Source: Telmatactis stephensoni (taxonomy: Eukaryota > Cnidaria > Anthozoa > Actiniaria > Isophelliidae). From it: DNA of 64,000 nt. Below the pieces are notes generated by a model that made no database searches, was not told the origin of the DNA, and saw only the letters and a list, made by a program, of their open reading frames with translations. This document shows, one piece after another, positions 47,432 through 62,152 of the stretch (position 1 is the first letter of the stretch; each line of letters starts with the position of its first letter). A program made the translations under genes and the position numbers. The DNA lies in assembly GCA_029948255.1 (NCBI GenBank), contig JALIZF010001832.1:186001-250000 (forward strand), read 5' to 3'.

Positions 47432-47699
47432 GGCTGATACACACGAGGGAGCATGCTACCGCAACACGCTCCTGCAAAACGCTCCCTAGTATGTACCAAC
47501 GATTTCACGTGAAAAATTTTGTTGCGCAACAAAAGTTTTGCTCCCTGATCATGCTTCCTGATATTAAACTGGTTAAATATCAGCGAAGCATGACCACACC
47601 ATGCAGCAAGCTCCCGCAGCATGCTCTCTCGTGTGTACTGGTTGTGCAAAATGACCCAGGAGCGCGTTGCGGGAGCAAGCTCCCTCGTGTGTACCGGCC
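47432..47699. mobile_element. 268-bp MITE with GGCYGRTACACACGAGGGAGC ends
   Basis: The left end GGCTGATACACACGAGGGAG and the right end (reverse complement GGCCGGTACACACGAGGGAG) are inverted repeats that run on through GC.TGCT.CCGCAAC.CGCTCCTG, about 43 bp. Internal copies of CACACGAG.GAGCATGCT make the middle partly palindromic as well. No clear target duplication. Confidence 0.75.
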
Positions 47700-50600
47700 T
47701 CGGGTTCAATACAATCCAAAACTCATAAAAACTCAAACTAACTCATAACTGAACTGTTTTAAAATACTACAGGGCTATCGTGGTATCGCATGTATTTCTA
47801 TGCGGCTTTTCTTTGACTACGACCACGAGTAAGCAGCGGCAAGCTTTGTGACTTCCTTTTGCTGTTTTGGCCTATTTAATCTTTTCTATGAATTGGCGTA
47901 GTCCTTTCTTCCATTGCCAGTTTGTTTGAAATATCCTTGTCTTGCTTTTTTTTAATCGTAGCAGAGTTAATATTAACTCGTAGTCAGACGTTCCAATTTG
48001 GTCAGAACGCATTTGTTATGCCGATGTTACAACAGCCACGGATGTGAACTGCAGTAACCATATCAAATTATCATCTAATTCCTGCGGTTTAGAACTATCT
48101 TTTGGGTAAGCATGAGTGTATTCTTACTATTGTACATTTTGTTTGTTCAGAAACATGCTAATCAACACAATATCCTATAATAAGGAAGCTACAATTCTGA
48201 CAACTGCCACGTGACTTTTCAAACTCGACAAATATCCCGAACCTTTCTGGAATGACTCAATAAAAACCCTCAGAAACATTTTCTGACAACTTTGATAGTT
48301 AGAGACATTTATATGGAGAGTTTCTGAAGGTTGGAACATCTCAAGAATTCAATTCTCAGTTGTGCGTTGTCTGTATTAGAGATTACTTGGGATTTATGGC
48401 TATTAGGAGTTAAGTAGCATGTCATTTTTGTTGTGATCTAATCTTTAGACTGTCCATTCTCTTTGTAGCTTTTTGTTAGTCCTCTAGACAACTTTCAATC
48501 AAATTCATAAGTGTTTTGATCTTCGTTCTCTGTCCATATATCAACCCTTCAATCGATTCATTGTTTCCAAACTCAGTAAAGAGGCAGAAAATCCAAGAGA
48601 AAAAGATTCGCTTTTGTATTAATAGCTTGAATTGATCTCACGAAAATCGACGAGTTTCATCTTCATTGCTTCACACAAGAACTGCAAGAAGGACATGCAC
48701 ATTGAAGCTGCTTTAAAAAGGTGAATAATGTAGCTGCGAAGTTGTCGAACAATTCTGCCCAAATGCGTTCATGTAGTCCGCACTACTTCCGCGTTCAGTC
48801 TCGTTCCGTGACAAAAGTACTGAACTGTTCGTTTTGTTAGCCAGTAAGGAAGCCATTTATATTCTCACATTGAGAAAGAATTGGAACTATACAACAAATA
48901 TCTGGCAGTTCTTTGGAAAAGACAATATTAGTTAAACTTTGCCAACACAGCCTAATATAATCATAAGCCAATGAAACAAGATCAATTAAATTTTCTAGGA
49001 GCCTAGTTTACCTGCAAGTACTATTCTAGGGTCTTAAATGTTCATCTCGCAACTTCTTATGTATGACTGTTAATTTAGTTTCTTTTGTATTGTCTTGAAT
49101 GACTGTTATAGACCCAGGTAGTTCAAACTATCTGCTTAACTAAAAATGCTTTAGTGCTTGAATCTTCAAGTTCTGTATATAGGTGTTAACTATATATACC
49201 ATTTGTCGCGCCTTTTCAATCATTACAGACAAATGAGGATTTCGTTTATACACAATGGACTAACTCTGGCGACAAGCAGTCTTAAAATATTGCTACCAGA
49301 TTAGAAATACTCATAGAAAAAAGGATAAGAATGTAATTTATCAATACGTCATTGTTGCCCCGCAAGCAGAGTTCCGTGTGGTTCTTTTACTGCCTGCGAA
49401 TTCCAGCCAACCTTCGCAATTAAGCAGGACACGGCGCTTAGCATTTTGAAATTCTTTTTGGCTCTAAAAAGTTAAAAATTAAAAATATTCGGCTGATTTA
49501 TTTTTAAGAACTGAGTCATCAGATAAGATGAAATTCAAAAAAAGAGAAAATATTTCACTGGATGAGATAGGATCTAGGAGTTTTTATAAAGTATACCGCC
49601 GGCGCCGACACGACGTCGCTTTCCAAAGCTCTTGAACAATTACTCTAAAGACCTTTCTGATCTTCATCATTCTAAAATACAGCACGCTTTTACTAACTAA
49701 AAACCAACAACTGATTGACATGTTTTCAATGAAAAGATCAAATTCAAATTCATTCAACATTTCAGGGCGTGTTAGTTTTGAGTAAATTACATCCTTTGAT
49801 CAGTCAATATACATTTTGATGAAGAACAAGTCATTTCTTGCTCTAAGATCGCGAATTTCCGAAAGCTAATTAATCTCTTTTGAAGTAAGTTAAGGAAGTT
49901 GTGGTATTTGTAAGATTTTTCTCGTAAACACCATGTGATATATACGTGTGTTTTGTCGATTCTTTTGGAACGACTTACTTCATCAGCTACAAAACCGCTT
50001 TTCTAAAGTTGTGAGACGGTGCTCAGGACTAATAATTAGACCGTATTTTTACGTATAAGAAAACCCCCAAGTTACTTCTAAATTACCTATAGCTAGATGA
50101 ACAGTCGTCATGACACCAATCTTTACCTTTGTATAAATCAACCCGTGACATTCGCCACACAAACTCATAAGAGAAACGTATTTTTCCCAAAAAGCATTTA
50201 TTTATACATGTACTTCGAATTAAAGTAGTGTTTACTTTTTCAGGCAGTTAATACTGTTTTAACATGTTTAAAATAAGTCACTTTCAGTTGGTCTTAAGCT
50301 ATTATACATTTGTATCATTAATAGTAGCCTTTGACAGTTTTTAAACTGCTGCTCTACTCTAGAAAAGTCATGACAATTTTGGAATTTTCTTTCATTTTCA
50401 TTTTCTTTTTATTCTGTTTGATTCTGAGGAAGCTAGATGCTTTGATAAAAAAAATTAGGACTTCAAATGTTTTGAAATTTGTAAAAATATTCAAACACGA
50501 TCAATACTGTGCGTTGATGCACGATTTTAACCCATTCAAACTTATTGATTCCGGGGAATTAATCATTTTAGACATTCAGTTTAGCATCATTATGTCATCC

Positions 50601-53600
50601 AGTAGTGCACAGTACTGATCGACTGATTAACTGTAAGTTGTAGAAATAATCCATTCTTTTTTTTTCTTCTTCCTTTTTTCTGCCCAAGTACATATATAGA
50701 TTATTGTAGTTAGGTTGTTTAATATGTTCTTAGCAACAAACCTGAAAACGAAGAAACTCTCTGAGAAAAGTTTAAAAGTTAAGCCCGTTTTTGAAAAGTT
50801 AAAATTCACATCTACACTTGTAGGTTATAGTACTAGCTTTGATTTTATGTTGTGTACCTTTTTTTCTGTCGCTTGTATTACCTGTGGAGCTCGTACGTTT
50901 TCCAGTCCAGCCCTGTTGTACTTAGCTTCTTAGAAAGAAATATGGAAGATTCAAGTTTATGACAAGTTCTGGGAATTTAACGTTTGCATGTGCATAAAAT
51001 TGATTGGAAACTAAACTGAACTGATCTGTAGTATATTCAACACCGGTTGCTTTGTGATCAAAGGCTAACTAACCAAGGTTAGCCTGAGTTGAATCTTAGC
51101 TTTTAGCATGCGCAATATGGATCTTAATGAGCCATAAACTTAGACGATAGATCTTACTTGAGACATATTATCGATTCAGTTAGTGTTCATCCTATTGCTT
51201 GGTTTGACTTCTCCTTCTGTCTTTTCCTTAACTCCTCACTTCCTCTCTTCCTTTCTTCCTTCTCTTCTCTTCGTTTACTATTTCCAGTTTTTATTAATGG
51301 TTTAAGGTGGCGGCACTGATAGCGGTTTCGATTCAGTCCCTACAATGGTTTGTGCTCTGATTTCTCCCTCCATCAAAAAATCACCCTGAGTCGAGCGTTG
51401 TATGTAGAATGTAATGTATTTGGAGCCACTTTGCGGAATATCAATTGAAATACTTTCTCGTTTCCTTTCTTTCCCTCACATTTTTTTTCTTACCTAGCTC
51501 CCTCTCTGCTTTGTTCCTTTCCTTTTTAGCAATTTCAATTTAATTTCTGATCAGTAGAAATTGCTTAGTCATTGATTTTTAACTTGACTTGGATGTCTAC
51601 AAATATCTGACCTTGTTCGTTTGTATTAGCATATTCGATGTGAATTAAGTGTTTATATTGATTGTTATCCGTACCCAGGGTAGTCATGGGAACCTTATAC
51701 AGCATAATGTCGGGATGGCAACTTCACGTTTCATTGAGTATTGTCATGTGAAGTTTGACTTTAAACGACTGAAAACCTGAATCGACGTTTTTGATTGGGT
51801 GAATTACAAATATCGCTTTCCCATATGTCATGAGTCCGACAGTTAAAAATGTGCTCGATGTTACCTTCCATGGTGAACACAAATACGCAGTCTTTAGAAA
51901 CTCCACATATTCTACGCAAATATAAGGATTAGCGGAGAACTGAAGCTAAGTAGGATTGTTAATATCTATCGACAGTTGTCCTGTAACAACTGAAATACGT
52001 GCAACTATTTCTTGGCCGAGCAGGTACGCGTTTATTAGTTAGAAAATTAGTGTGATGACAATTTGCCTCATATTCGCCCTTAAATGTTTCTGAATTTTTA
52101 TCAGGTCCGCGCATTCAAACTTAACTCAATTTTTTAGTTATTCTATGTTTGATGTAAGACAGGAGATCAGATAAGGAAATCAGCCTGAAAAATCCTTCCA
52201 TCTTCATCACTGATATATGTTAGTGGAGTCTGAGACAATTAGTCCTGAACTGATCTGCTGAATGAATTAGTAATGCTGAATGATTAGTAGTAATAATCAT
52301 AGTTAACGCACTATTTGATCAGTACGGTACATGTTTTTCATAGCCTGTTGCACTGGGGGTTAAAACAAATCGTATAACTATGAACCTTCTTGATTAAGAG
52401 GGAATTTCTAAAAGCTTTTTCAAATTTGAGTCAATTGAATTAAAAGGCGGAACCAAAGGTTCAAAGGTTCTTTATTTCCACATTCTACATACAATAATAT
52501 AATATTTACACACACAAAAAAAAATTGTGGAGGTTGCAAGAGAACAACCCTAGGGGTTAAACTAGCTCTTGCAACCTAGAAACAGGTAGAAAAAATACTT
52601 TTATACGATGGAAGGGCTGATAACTATCTGTACAAAAATATATATATTATATAAATTGTCAAACAGGAAGAAATATATAGTTATGGAATAGATTTACTAA
52701 AAAGTTGCAGGAAATACAAGACTAGATATTTTAAATCAAAAGGGAATATATATATACGTATATATATACGTATACCATTCAGGAAGGTCCTTCGCCATTG
52801 CGCAAGCGTTGGTATTTATTAGCATTGAGTTATGAATGACGATCCTTCAGTTTTGATATTATCAATGTCAATTTTTTAGAGGATTTGTAGAAGATATATC
52901 AGACACAACAAGATAATGAACAATATTTTCGCATTTCAAGTTTAATCATTATGTACACTGTATTTCTTGGAAAAGTGTATTCTCTTTAGACCCTAAAAGA
53001 TGAAATACTGAAGTGCTTATTCGATTAAGAACCCCTTTATTCTCCTCCTCACTTTTTCACTATTTATAATATTTTGTTTTTACGCTCGAAAAAACATGAT
53101 AATGCTTAGCATATGTTGCAGAAGCAAGACTGTTTTATGTCTCTTGTATGAATCCCTTAAATCTAATTTCAGTTGAAAAATGATTAAGCGTTCTTCTTCC
53201 TATTTCAAATAGGATAAAGATATAAGCGCCCATATATAAGACCAGCTGCTTATGAAACACGGTATAACACAAGTTTAAGATTACGATGCAGTTGCGTATG
53301 CCTTAAAGAATTGCGTGCATCCGTTGTAAAATTCAATATCTTTCCTGTTCCTGAATATATCGGCTTGCAAGCTTTCCGTGAGATATTCAATTCAGTCCCA
53401 CATTGTGTTATGCTTGGTTTTGAATAGAGCCGCTAATCCAATTCAATAATATATAGTCGTGGGTAGTACTATGAAAAAGCCTCCAGGCTACGTCTTCACT
53501 AATCCGGTTGAATTTGTAAAGGCATCTTTTTTGCCTACGGTTAGGCCTTCCGTCTACCCTTTTTGACTTTTTCCTTTCGGCTGAGAAAAAGCCTTCGGCA

Positions 53601-53992
53601 TGCAAAGCGAAAACAGAGCATCTTGATTTCTCTGTTTTGGCTTTGCAGCCAGACACTGCCAAATCCAGATAAGTTTATCCCAATTAGACGTAATGTTAGA
53701 CAACTCAGTAATTAGTAATGTTCTTATTAGCCTGTGAAATAGTAATACACATAAGCACACCGCCTTATTTCCATTGTTTTCTTTTGTGACGTCTTGAGTA
53801 ATAAGCTTGAACTATTATTTTTGTTATCTGGATTAAGTAAAAACCACTTTAATTAGCAGGTCCTTATTTCACTGATTGAAATGTTTCCGTCTGATTCTGT
53901 GACAAAAGCTCATGACTGGAGCTGTCTATATACACCTTATAGGTCAGACCTAGGCCTCGTTTTATCTGCTGTTTTACATGCTTTACATAAAC

Positions 53993-54264
53993 GAATCAGA
54001 CACCGTAAAATTTTGTTGTAACCTGGTTACAAGGCCTTTCGACAAGTCATACAGGGTTTCGATTGGCTCCAATTTGGATAAAAATGTGTGCTTCTTACAA
54101 ATGAAGGAATTCTTAACTGCTTTGATGAATTCGTTTTTTAAAATGAGCCCCATATAGTTGATCAGATAAACTTTCGTCTAACCCTTCGTTAATAGCAGCC
54201 ATATTGAACAATAGCTTTGTAACCAGGTCACACCAAAAACTTTACGGTGTCTGATTGGCTCATG
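53993..54264. mobile_element. 270-bp MITE with AATCAGACACCGTAAA ends
   Basis: The left arm AATCAGACACCGTAAAATTT and the right arm (reverse complement AATCAGACACCGTAAAGTTT) continue into TTG..GTAACCTGGTTACAA-like sequence on both sides, an inverted repeat of about 40 bp. There is no ORF and the target duplication is unclear. Confidence 0.7.
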
Positions 54265-56465
54265 TAACGCATGCGCATGCAAGTTCTTCTGGACTCTGTT
54301 TTTACTAAGGGTTTTACTTTACTTGTGAATTCTGTTGTTTTCTTCAGCAAGTAAACTAGTACGGACTGTGTCGGACTCCGACTAAGTTTTCAGGTTTGAA
54401 AATTTGTTGCAGTTTACTCGTTTCACAGGTTAAGTATTCTTTCCTCTTTTCTGATAGATTGTCACCAAGTTATTGTTTACATAGCAGAGGCACACGTGAG
54501 TCAATATCGATAATTTTGGCCCATTTAGGGAATTTAGAAATCAAAAATTAAGTAGTCAGATAAACCAGATATAGGTGTGACTTCTCGAATTCGTGGCAAA
54601 AATTAGTTCCCGATAAACGAATTATCGGAAGTTTTTAAACCTCTGAGTAATTGCCGTATCTTTCCTGATGCCATTGCTTTATGTTTCCTTTTGGAAGAGA
54701 TTTAATCAATGCAAAGGACCGTGCCAGTCGATGTACCCCACGTACCCAAGTGCCACTGCCCCGGAAGCCGAATTAATTTCAAATGTGAGTTCAATCAACT
54801 AGAAAAAGGCATGAGTTTTATCCCTCAGAAATCCGATTCAGTCCGGTGATGCTGTAATTTCTTTATCTATAATGAATGTGTTCTCAGTGATGATATGGCT
54901 CTAGGAGAAGGCAGAGGGCCTATTTGTTAGCATTTGTTAACATATTCTCCACACGCAGCCAAAACTTGGCAGAAGTAAAGACAAATTGACCCATGATACA
55001 AACTGACGTTTTCTGCGGTTGTGTTAAAGCTGTCAGGGCGGATAGCCAGGGATCTAGGAGATCGTCCGGCGGTAATTCAAAATATGAGTCAATCCTCGAA
55101 CAGGAAGATGTTAGGAGCTGAAGGCCATGAATTAGAATGCAATGCTCACTGTAAATAATTGGCCATTTCCTTAACCTCTGTGGAAAAATTACTCGACAAA
55201 TGACGCTAGAAATATAGCAATGATCTAGTTATATTATAGCTATAGTAGCAATCTGCAAATGTTACATTTTCTGGTGGAATATTTCTTTCCATTCACGTGA
55301 CTTTCCTTTGTTCACTGACAACGTTATTAAAAATGTTGTATAGTTCTGTTGAATTTAAGAGCACTGAGCACATGAACTCTCTTGGAATAGAAGAGGTGGA
55401 TTGAGTGCCTTGGAAATATGGTACTGTTTCTCCAACAATTCTCTTGAATATCACTTCCTTTTTTCCTGCGGTTTCGCTTATCCCTCTTATTGAAGTGTAA
55501 CGCAAAAAGAAATGAATATCTTAAATGATATTCTCCATCGATAAGTACTTTTACCCTGTAAAATCTGAACCTTGGACATCGATTAACATACGGTAACGCC
55601 ATCTTGACCAACCGCGCTCCAATCACGAACAGCAACGGCGGCATAAAGTAAACTGACGTTGTTGACTTACACTCAGGTTCTTGTGCATTGCATTACTGAT
55701 ATTTGTGATATTTGTTACATCTAAAGCCTTTGTTCCCTCTGTCGAAGTGCTTAGCTATGATATTTTAATCCAGCCAGGCCTTGACATTGCATTTTTTACT
55801 ATTTTGCATAGGTATTCTATACAATAACAGTACATTGCTCAGTCAGTGAGGGAATTCAGTTATAACATGCCCAGACGATCTTTTAATGGCACAGTTTAAT
55901 AATGCAAGGCAACCACCGCCCTTATCTACTTAATGTCCATAAAAGATACGAGAAAGTCGTTAAGGTAAAGCTATAACATTTGAGATGTGATCAGTATTTG
56001 TAAATGAAACTGCACTTGTTTGTTTTAGGACAGGAACTTTAGCACAAGCTAATAACTTGGTTGCGCAAGTTTAATGCTTGCCAAGAGACTGCGGCCAGTC
56101 CGCTAAGTATCCGCTAAGTTGTTCCGCAGGAAATGCTATGCTCACATAAGGAATGCATTGTAATTACTGCCGGGAATAAACTCCATAAATGATGACTTCA
56201 AATCTCTGAAGACATGTAACAACACATCCGTGGCATCTGACCCATTGCAGGATATTTGTTACTCTTTATGATTCCACAAACAAAAATATTACAAATCCTA
56301 CTGCTTGTTTACACCAATCACTTTTGGAAACACATCTTGACGTGCTTGTAGATAAACTTCCTGTCCTCGTGACGTTAATTCAATGTGTATTTTTTTCTTT
56401 CTAGGGACCACTGGGGACGATTTGACAAGTGAACACTCAACGCGCAAAGAACTCTGGTAAGCCTG

Positions 56466-59400
56466 ATGAGTCGTATTGATACAAAAAATGCAAATGGTCC
56501 TGCGGAAGCATATCAAGGAGGCTGGTTGATATCTTCCTCAACTTCACTTCGAAATTCCAAAAAATCCGCCAAAAATTGGCGTGTTGTTCCGACAGACTTT
56601 GTACCACCCATTCGTGCTATGAATGGAAAGCATAAGCCACCAAAAGATACTTTATCCTCCAACTCGTTGGGTCCTCAAAACTTGGCGACTGCTGCTACAT
56701 TACTTGGCAGTGTAGGATCCCTCAAGGCAGCAGAAGCCACCAAAAAGCTCTCCAATACGGGATCTTCGACAGCGCTGGATGAAGAGTGTTACAAAGGCTA
56801 TGATTTTCCTTTTGAGAATTTGGTTTTCGAAGGAGGAGGCAACAAAGGAATGGCTTATGTTGGCGCACTACAGGTAATTATTGAGAATCGAAGCTAATAT
56901 TAATGATCAAACCAATAGATACAATATTGGAATTATATTTCGTTAAACGAGCTCTTTAAAACCTATTTGTTTAGCTGTAGACAAATCTACCCGTTTGAAA
57001 TTACATAACCTCGTATTATTCATCCTTGAGACAGTTGTCAACTCTTGTCAAATTCTTTCCTAGTTTTTTGTCATTATTTTGTCATGGTTATAAGAACCTC
57101 CATAGGAATTCACGAAATCCAAAGATACACAACTCTAAATGTACAAAATCGTGATGCTGCCTTAACACTTAACTTTTAGTAGTGAATCATTATTTTTATC
57201 CAAAGTATTAAACATGTAATAAATTAACAATTAGAATATTTAACCGCAATTTCAACCACAAATTCGATCGAAGTGTGAGTTACAACACACGATATGCGTT
57301 GATTTCATGTTTTAGTTATTAGCAATCTGTACAAGCTTGACTTCTCGAACTTTTCCATTGTTTGGATATTCTATCTATTTTTATAATCGTGAGTTTTCCC
57401 TCGAACGGTCGTCATTTTAATAGTCGATAAGACTGATTGAATACAGCGAAATTTTGATCTGTTAATCTTTGCTGTGAATAAACGACCGATTATCTATTGT
57501 TAAAAGTATTGTGTTCCGGTAGACTAGTGAGTAGCATGAACATTGCTGAAATAATTTCAAATTCCTATTAAGATCATGCCTTCAAACCAACGCGAACCCG
57601 TCTAGAAAATAAAACTACGCACTAGAAAGTAAAACTAAAATGTAATGATAAAGAAAAAATAGAGTCCTGAGGTAATTCAATTCGCCATCTAACTACAAGG
57701 TTATAAAATATGCGAAACATATTCAAATCAAATCCACCCAATAGAACGTCGAATAAATAAATTTCATGTAGGAATCCAGTAAGCTGTTATCAAAAAGTCT
57801 AAGGTTAATTTCTAGATGATTTAATTGTTCTGTATTTTAGTCTCTAAGATGTTCCCTGTTAAATGTTGACGGGGTTGCTATGCAACCAATATATACACAC
57901 GTTGAAGCACGTTAAAGCCTTTAACGTCATCGTTACGCTAAAGCATTCTTTGCATTCAAGCGTTATAAATTGCACGTGAATGAGGTAATTGTTTTAATAA
58001 AACTATAAAGCCAATATAACAAGATTGTTAAATTAAGTTATTAGCATATCCTAAACAGCTGTTGTTTACTTTATTCTTTTTTTCTCATTTTTTATTTCTT
58101 TCATTTTTATTAATGAGTTACAACTGAAGACCGATGTCATTTTTTCATGCTAGGATTTACATTAAAAAAATTGTAGAAAATTATATTTCTTATTATAAAA
58201 TACAATGATCTTAAACAAGTTCAAAGCAGTAGGTCCTAAATAAGAGGGACAATGGGATATCTTAATTGATTCTTTTGAAAAAAAGAGAAAGGTAGGGAGA
58301 AAAAAAGACAAGGAGATTGTGCTAATTGCTCACGCACTGTCATTAGTGCCTATCAATACAGTGGAGCAAAAACTACATCTTATGGAATCAATGTATATTA
58401 ATTTTCTGATTTAATTAAATTATTAGTTCATTCACTCCAAGTTTGGAAAACTTTTAACATTTTTTAATGATAATTAGACATTGGAAGCAGCTGGAGTTAT
58501 GAAAAAGATTAAACGTGTTGCTGGAGCAAGTGCTGGTGCAATTACTGCAGCTTTGATTGCAATAGGGTTTAACTCACAAGAACTGAAAGACTTTCTTGAC
58601 CAAGATCTCAGAAAAATTCTTGTTGGTGAGTACTCAATTTTTGTTGCCCAATAACGGCATATATTTAGTTTTGCTCAAAGAGCAATAGCTCAAGCTCACA
58701 GATTGTCAAAATATGTAGGAAATGCTTTGATGGAGAAGTCTCAGGCTATAGATAGAATGCAATAGCCCATTTAGATTTCTCTGTAGGCAACCCTAGAGAC
58801 TAGGAACATAAAGGAGAGGGAAAAAGAGAAGGGATTTGCATAATGATGTAATGCTTCAGCAAAAGTCTCAACCGGAAATAGGGTGATAGTCTTCTCTAAA
58901 TCCAACTTTCAGACAGTCACACATATGTAGTACTTTTTGATTCAATGGTGAAAACTTTGCCAAATTATGTTACTAATGGTAGCCTATTGCTCTATTCCCA
59001 CTTGAGACTTTTCTGACAAAGTCTGCAATTATCTATTACCATTATGCAAATGGTGGTAAATGTTGAAACCAAAGTGAAATGGAACCTAAGATGGTTTATC
59101 ATGCTACATTGGGTAAACATTGTCACAAGTTTGTTTATCCACTAGATAAGGGTGTATTCAATTGATAATGCTATCTAATCCATACTATATGCAACAGGGT
59201 ATAATCTTGACAAGTCTTGGGTTTCCCTTTCACCACTTTTACACCAGGGGAAAATCTCATATGTTTTGGATGGGCTTGATTATTGGGAATTTATATTAAT
59301 TGTAAAAGGTACCAAAAATAGGTGCTGATCTTTTTTTACTCTTATTGTATTTTACTCTTATTATTAATCATGAAGAATTTTTAAAAAAAATTAACCATTC

Positions 59401-61969
59401 AGCTTCATTGTTCCTTTGAAATCCCTAAAAGATACCAATTTGCATAAAAGCACCAGCATCTGACTGTAAGCTGCCTAAAAGGTACCAAATACTATGATTT
59501 TGACTTCTGTGAGGTACAACCCCCCTCCCCACCTAAAATATATGGGAGTCCCCCAGGCTTTAACATATCATAATTAAAATGGAAATATTTGAAACAAACA
59601 AAAGAAAATATATTAAAAATTAAGGATCTAAAGTGTTAAAAGTACATCAACTTAAAAAAGGCAGTGGGATTCTTATAGTTTGTATGGCATATTGTTTTTA
59701 TTTAGATCATAATTGTGGATACTGCAGTCTTCTACCAAACCTTCTCAAAGGTTTTGGATGGAATCCTGGCAAGAAGTTGTTAAAATGGTTTGGTGAACAA
59801 TTAAGGGAAAGAGCAGGGGATCCAGATGTTACATTTAGAGAGGTAACACCTTTGTTTCTCAAACAAAAGCACATTTCCATTGAAAGAGGTCAGGATTCAT
59901 AGAAAGGTTCAGTTTTAAAAATGGTTCCTCTAGCTATCCATCCACTGGTTGTGATTTTGAAGGATCGAAACACTGTTGTTATACTGCATTTTCCCAGCAG
60001 TACTGCCACTAACATTGCTTATACTTGATCATCTCCAAAATAAAATGTCATTCCTAATGTTTTTGTTTAGATTTTGGAAAGATTTGGCACAGAATTATGT
60101 GTAGTTGTCACTAACCTTAACCAGATGTCAGTCGAATACTTCCATCCTAAAACAACGCCTAACACTCCAGTACGAAGGGCTATTAGAATGTCTGTAGCAC
60201 TGCCTGGTAAGAACATGAAATAATAATTTATTGTACTATGCTTAATAATATGCCCCAAGCATGATGACATTTTGACTCCCTTTCCAAACCAGAATCCTTT
60301 TCAAGTGGCTTTTGTTCACTTATTAAAACTATTGTGCTTGCATTCTTGAAAGAATTTAAAATTTGAATATAAGCTTAAAAGGTTCTTGAAAAGGATTCTG
60401 GTATAGAAAGGGAGTCAAAATCTCATCACATTTGGGGCTTATTGGATGAATAGATAAAAATAAGAGACTGAGAGATTCGATAATGGACTGAGAGATTAGC
60501 TGAGTCATGTAAGCTTAAATACTGCATAAATATTTATCTCAATATTCAATATTTTTAAATGAATAAAATATATCGTTTTTTCGTTTTAGTGTGAATGAAA
60601 TAATTTCATAATTATTGTAAAGTATTCTTTCTAAAATTTTATCTTTCTAATCTTTCTGTCTTTTAGGTGTATTCCAGTGTGTAAGACAAATAAATAACGA
60701 TTATGAAGACGTATATGTAGACGGTGGACTTCTATGCAATTATCCAATACACTCATTTGATGGTAAATATTACCGAAGTTTAATTATTATAAGCTTATAT
60801 CGAAATCAAATACACGAACGAAAGTTCATTTCAGTGCGTTGCATTCTCTGTCTTTCCTTAATCCCACGATAAGACATATCAAGCAAAAGTAAACAAAAAG
60901 CAAACTAACACACAAACAAACAATTGCAGAAAAATTATGCAAAGTAAGAATGACGAACTATTTGCATTAAGTTAAGCTTAATTTTTGTCGCACCCCTTCA
61001 GGTTATATCGGTGGTGAAAAATCCTCAAATATAACGTTATATTTTGCTTTTACTTTTGCTTTTGCTTTTACTTTATTGTTGCTTTTTGAAATAAGGCGTT
61101 ACAAAGTGTTTCTTACCGTTTTTGACGCTTTTTGAGCTTCTTGTTTTCTTTAGGATGGTGGTTATCAATGGACCCTAAACACACGTTTTTCAAGAAACTA
61201 CAACCACTCGAAGATTTCGCTCGCCTTTTTGAAAAGTCCGAAAGATTTGGTGATTGGAACGCTAAAACGCTGGGGATAGTTTTGGTAAGCCAGTCTTTGT
61301 TAGAGACCATTACAAAATGGCTAAATTTTCGGAAAGATGGCAGTTATTGCATGTAGCGGAAATATTTAGGTCCAAAAATGGCGGGAAAGTGGAGTGCGCG
61401 CGCGCGTCCATCCTCAGTCCCAGTTCCTGCTCCTCGACCTCGTTTTAGAAAGCCAAAAAAGAAGTCATCGGTCGCGCTGACATACTGGCGTGGCGTTTTT
61501 AAAATGTAATATCCTAAGAAACGATGGTAATTTTCGGCGTTGGGTTAATCCAGGGATCGCGGAGACGGGGCACTTTCTGGCTACCTTCATTAAATGTTCT
61601 CCGTCTGAAAACGTTTTTGACTGGGTAGTCTACTGCTTTATTAGAGTAGTCTATTAATCCCAACACTGAGAACCCCCATTTCTAACTGGGATGAAATGAC
61701 GGTAAGGATTGAGGCTGAACGAATAGGCAAAGTCAGTCAAAAAGGGAAGAAAACGATTAGAGTCATATCCGTATAATGTCTTTAATGGTTTATACTATTA
61801 TGACTCGTATCATCAGCTGGAAAAAAGTAATATGTTTTTTTTTTTTTTTTTTTTTTTTTGTCTTTTCCTTCTTTTAGTATTCCCACACGGAGACAGAGTT
61901 AATGAAAACATTACTATCAGAACGAGAAGGAAATAAACCCCCTGAAGCGCCAAACACAAAGCTTGCACG
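56466..61969 (+). CDS. Patatin-like phospholipase (3' end beyond the visible exons)
   Basis: Seven exons in consistent phase: 56466-56873, 58478-58625, 59706-59842, 60071-60206, 60667-60762, 61154-61284 and 61878-61969, giving 382 residues. The start ATG at 56466 has an in-frame stop upstream at 56430, and a pyrimidine-rich acceptor near 56404 suggests a spliced 5' UTR. The first 110 residues are low-complexity. The patatin domain then begins with the oxyanion-hole motif EGGGNKGMAYVGAL (about residues 122-135), the nucleophile elbow GASAG (152-156, Ser154) and the catalytic-dyad Asp in VDGGLLCNYP (Asp295). All catalytic elements are intact, so it should hydrolyse acyl ester bonds of membrane lipids. 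No signal peptide is seen, so it is probably cytosolic. The last exon ends with a good GTAAGT donor and no stop, so more exons must lie further on, probably past 64000. Confidence 0.92.
59400..59555. repeat. Degenerate relative of the hAT-like MITE in a patatin intron
   Basis: CCCTAAAAGATACC and CCTAAAAGGTACC are the complements of the GGTATCTTTTAGGG phrase repeated in the element at 44081-44469. The block ends in ATGGGAGTCCCCC, like that element's right end. The left end is not found. Confidence 0.45.
60252..60438. repeat. 187-bp inverted-repeat element in a patatin intron
   Basis: Arms of about 54 bp: left GCCCCAAGCATGATGACATT then TTGACTCCCTTTCC, right the reverse complement of GCCCCAAATGTGATGAGATT then TTGACTCCCTTTCT; both continue through CCAGAATCCTTTTCAAG. 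It is a MITE by structure; the target duplication was not identified. Confidence 0.8.
61835..61859 (+). repeat. Poly(T) run serving as polypyrimidine tract
   Basis: Twenty-five consecutive T, 18 bases upstream of the acceptor of the patatin exon 61878-61969. Confidence 0.95.
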
Positions 61970-62152
61970 GTAAGTTTATAATTTGAATTGATGTTCTATT
62001 GTAAGTCGAGCTATTTTTGAATATATATCTTAATTGTTCTCAAAAACGAATGAAAAATAGCCTTTGACCACAATACATTTAGTACCGTAGTTTTACTCGT
62101 ATTTTCCCTTTCACCAGCGTGCCGACTTCCAGTGCTTGCGGTATCGGTTTCT

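Noticed and set aside
50331..50618. 95-codon plus-strand ORF with a hydrophobic segment
   Set aside because: The composition follows the AT-rich background, with Phe/Ile/Leu runs, and no homology is recognisable.
53408..55644. Short minus-strand ORFs of 70-105 codons at 53408-53760 and 55293-55644
   Set aside because: No domain, no matching splice partners, and basic low-complexity composition; chance frames in AT-rich DNA are sufficient.
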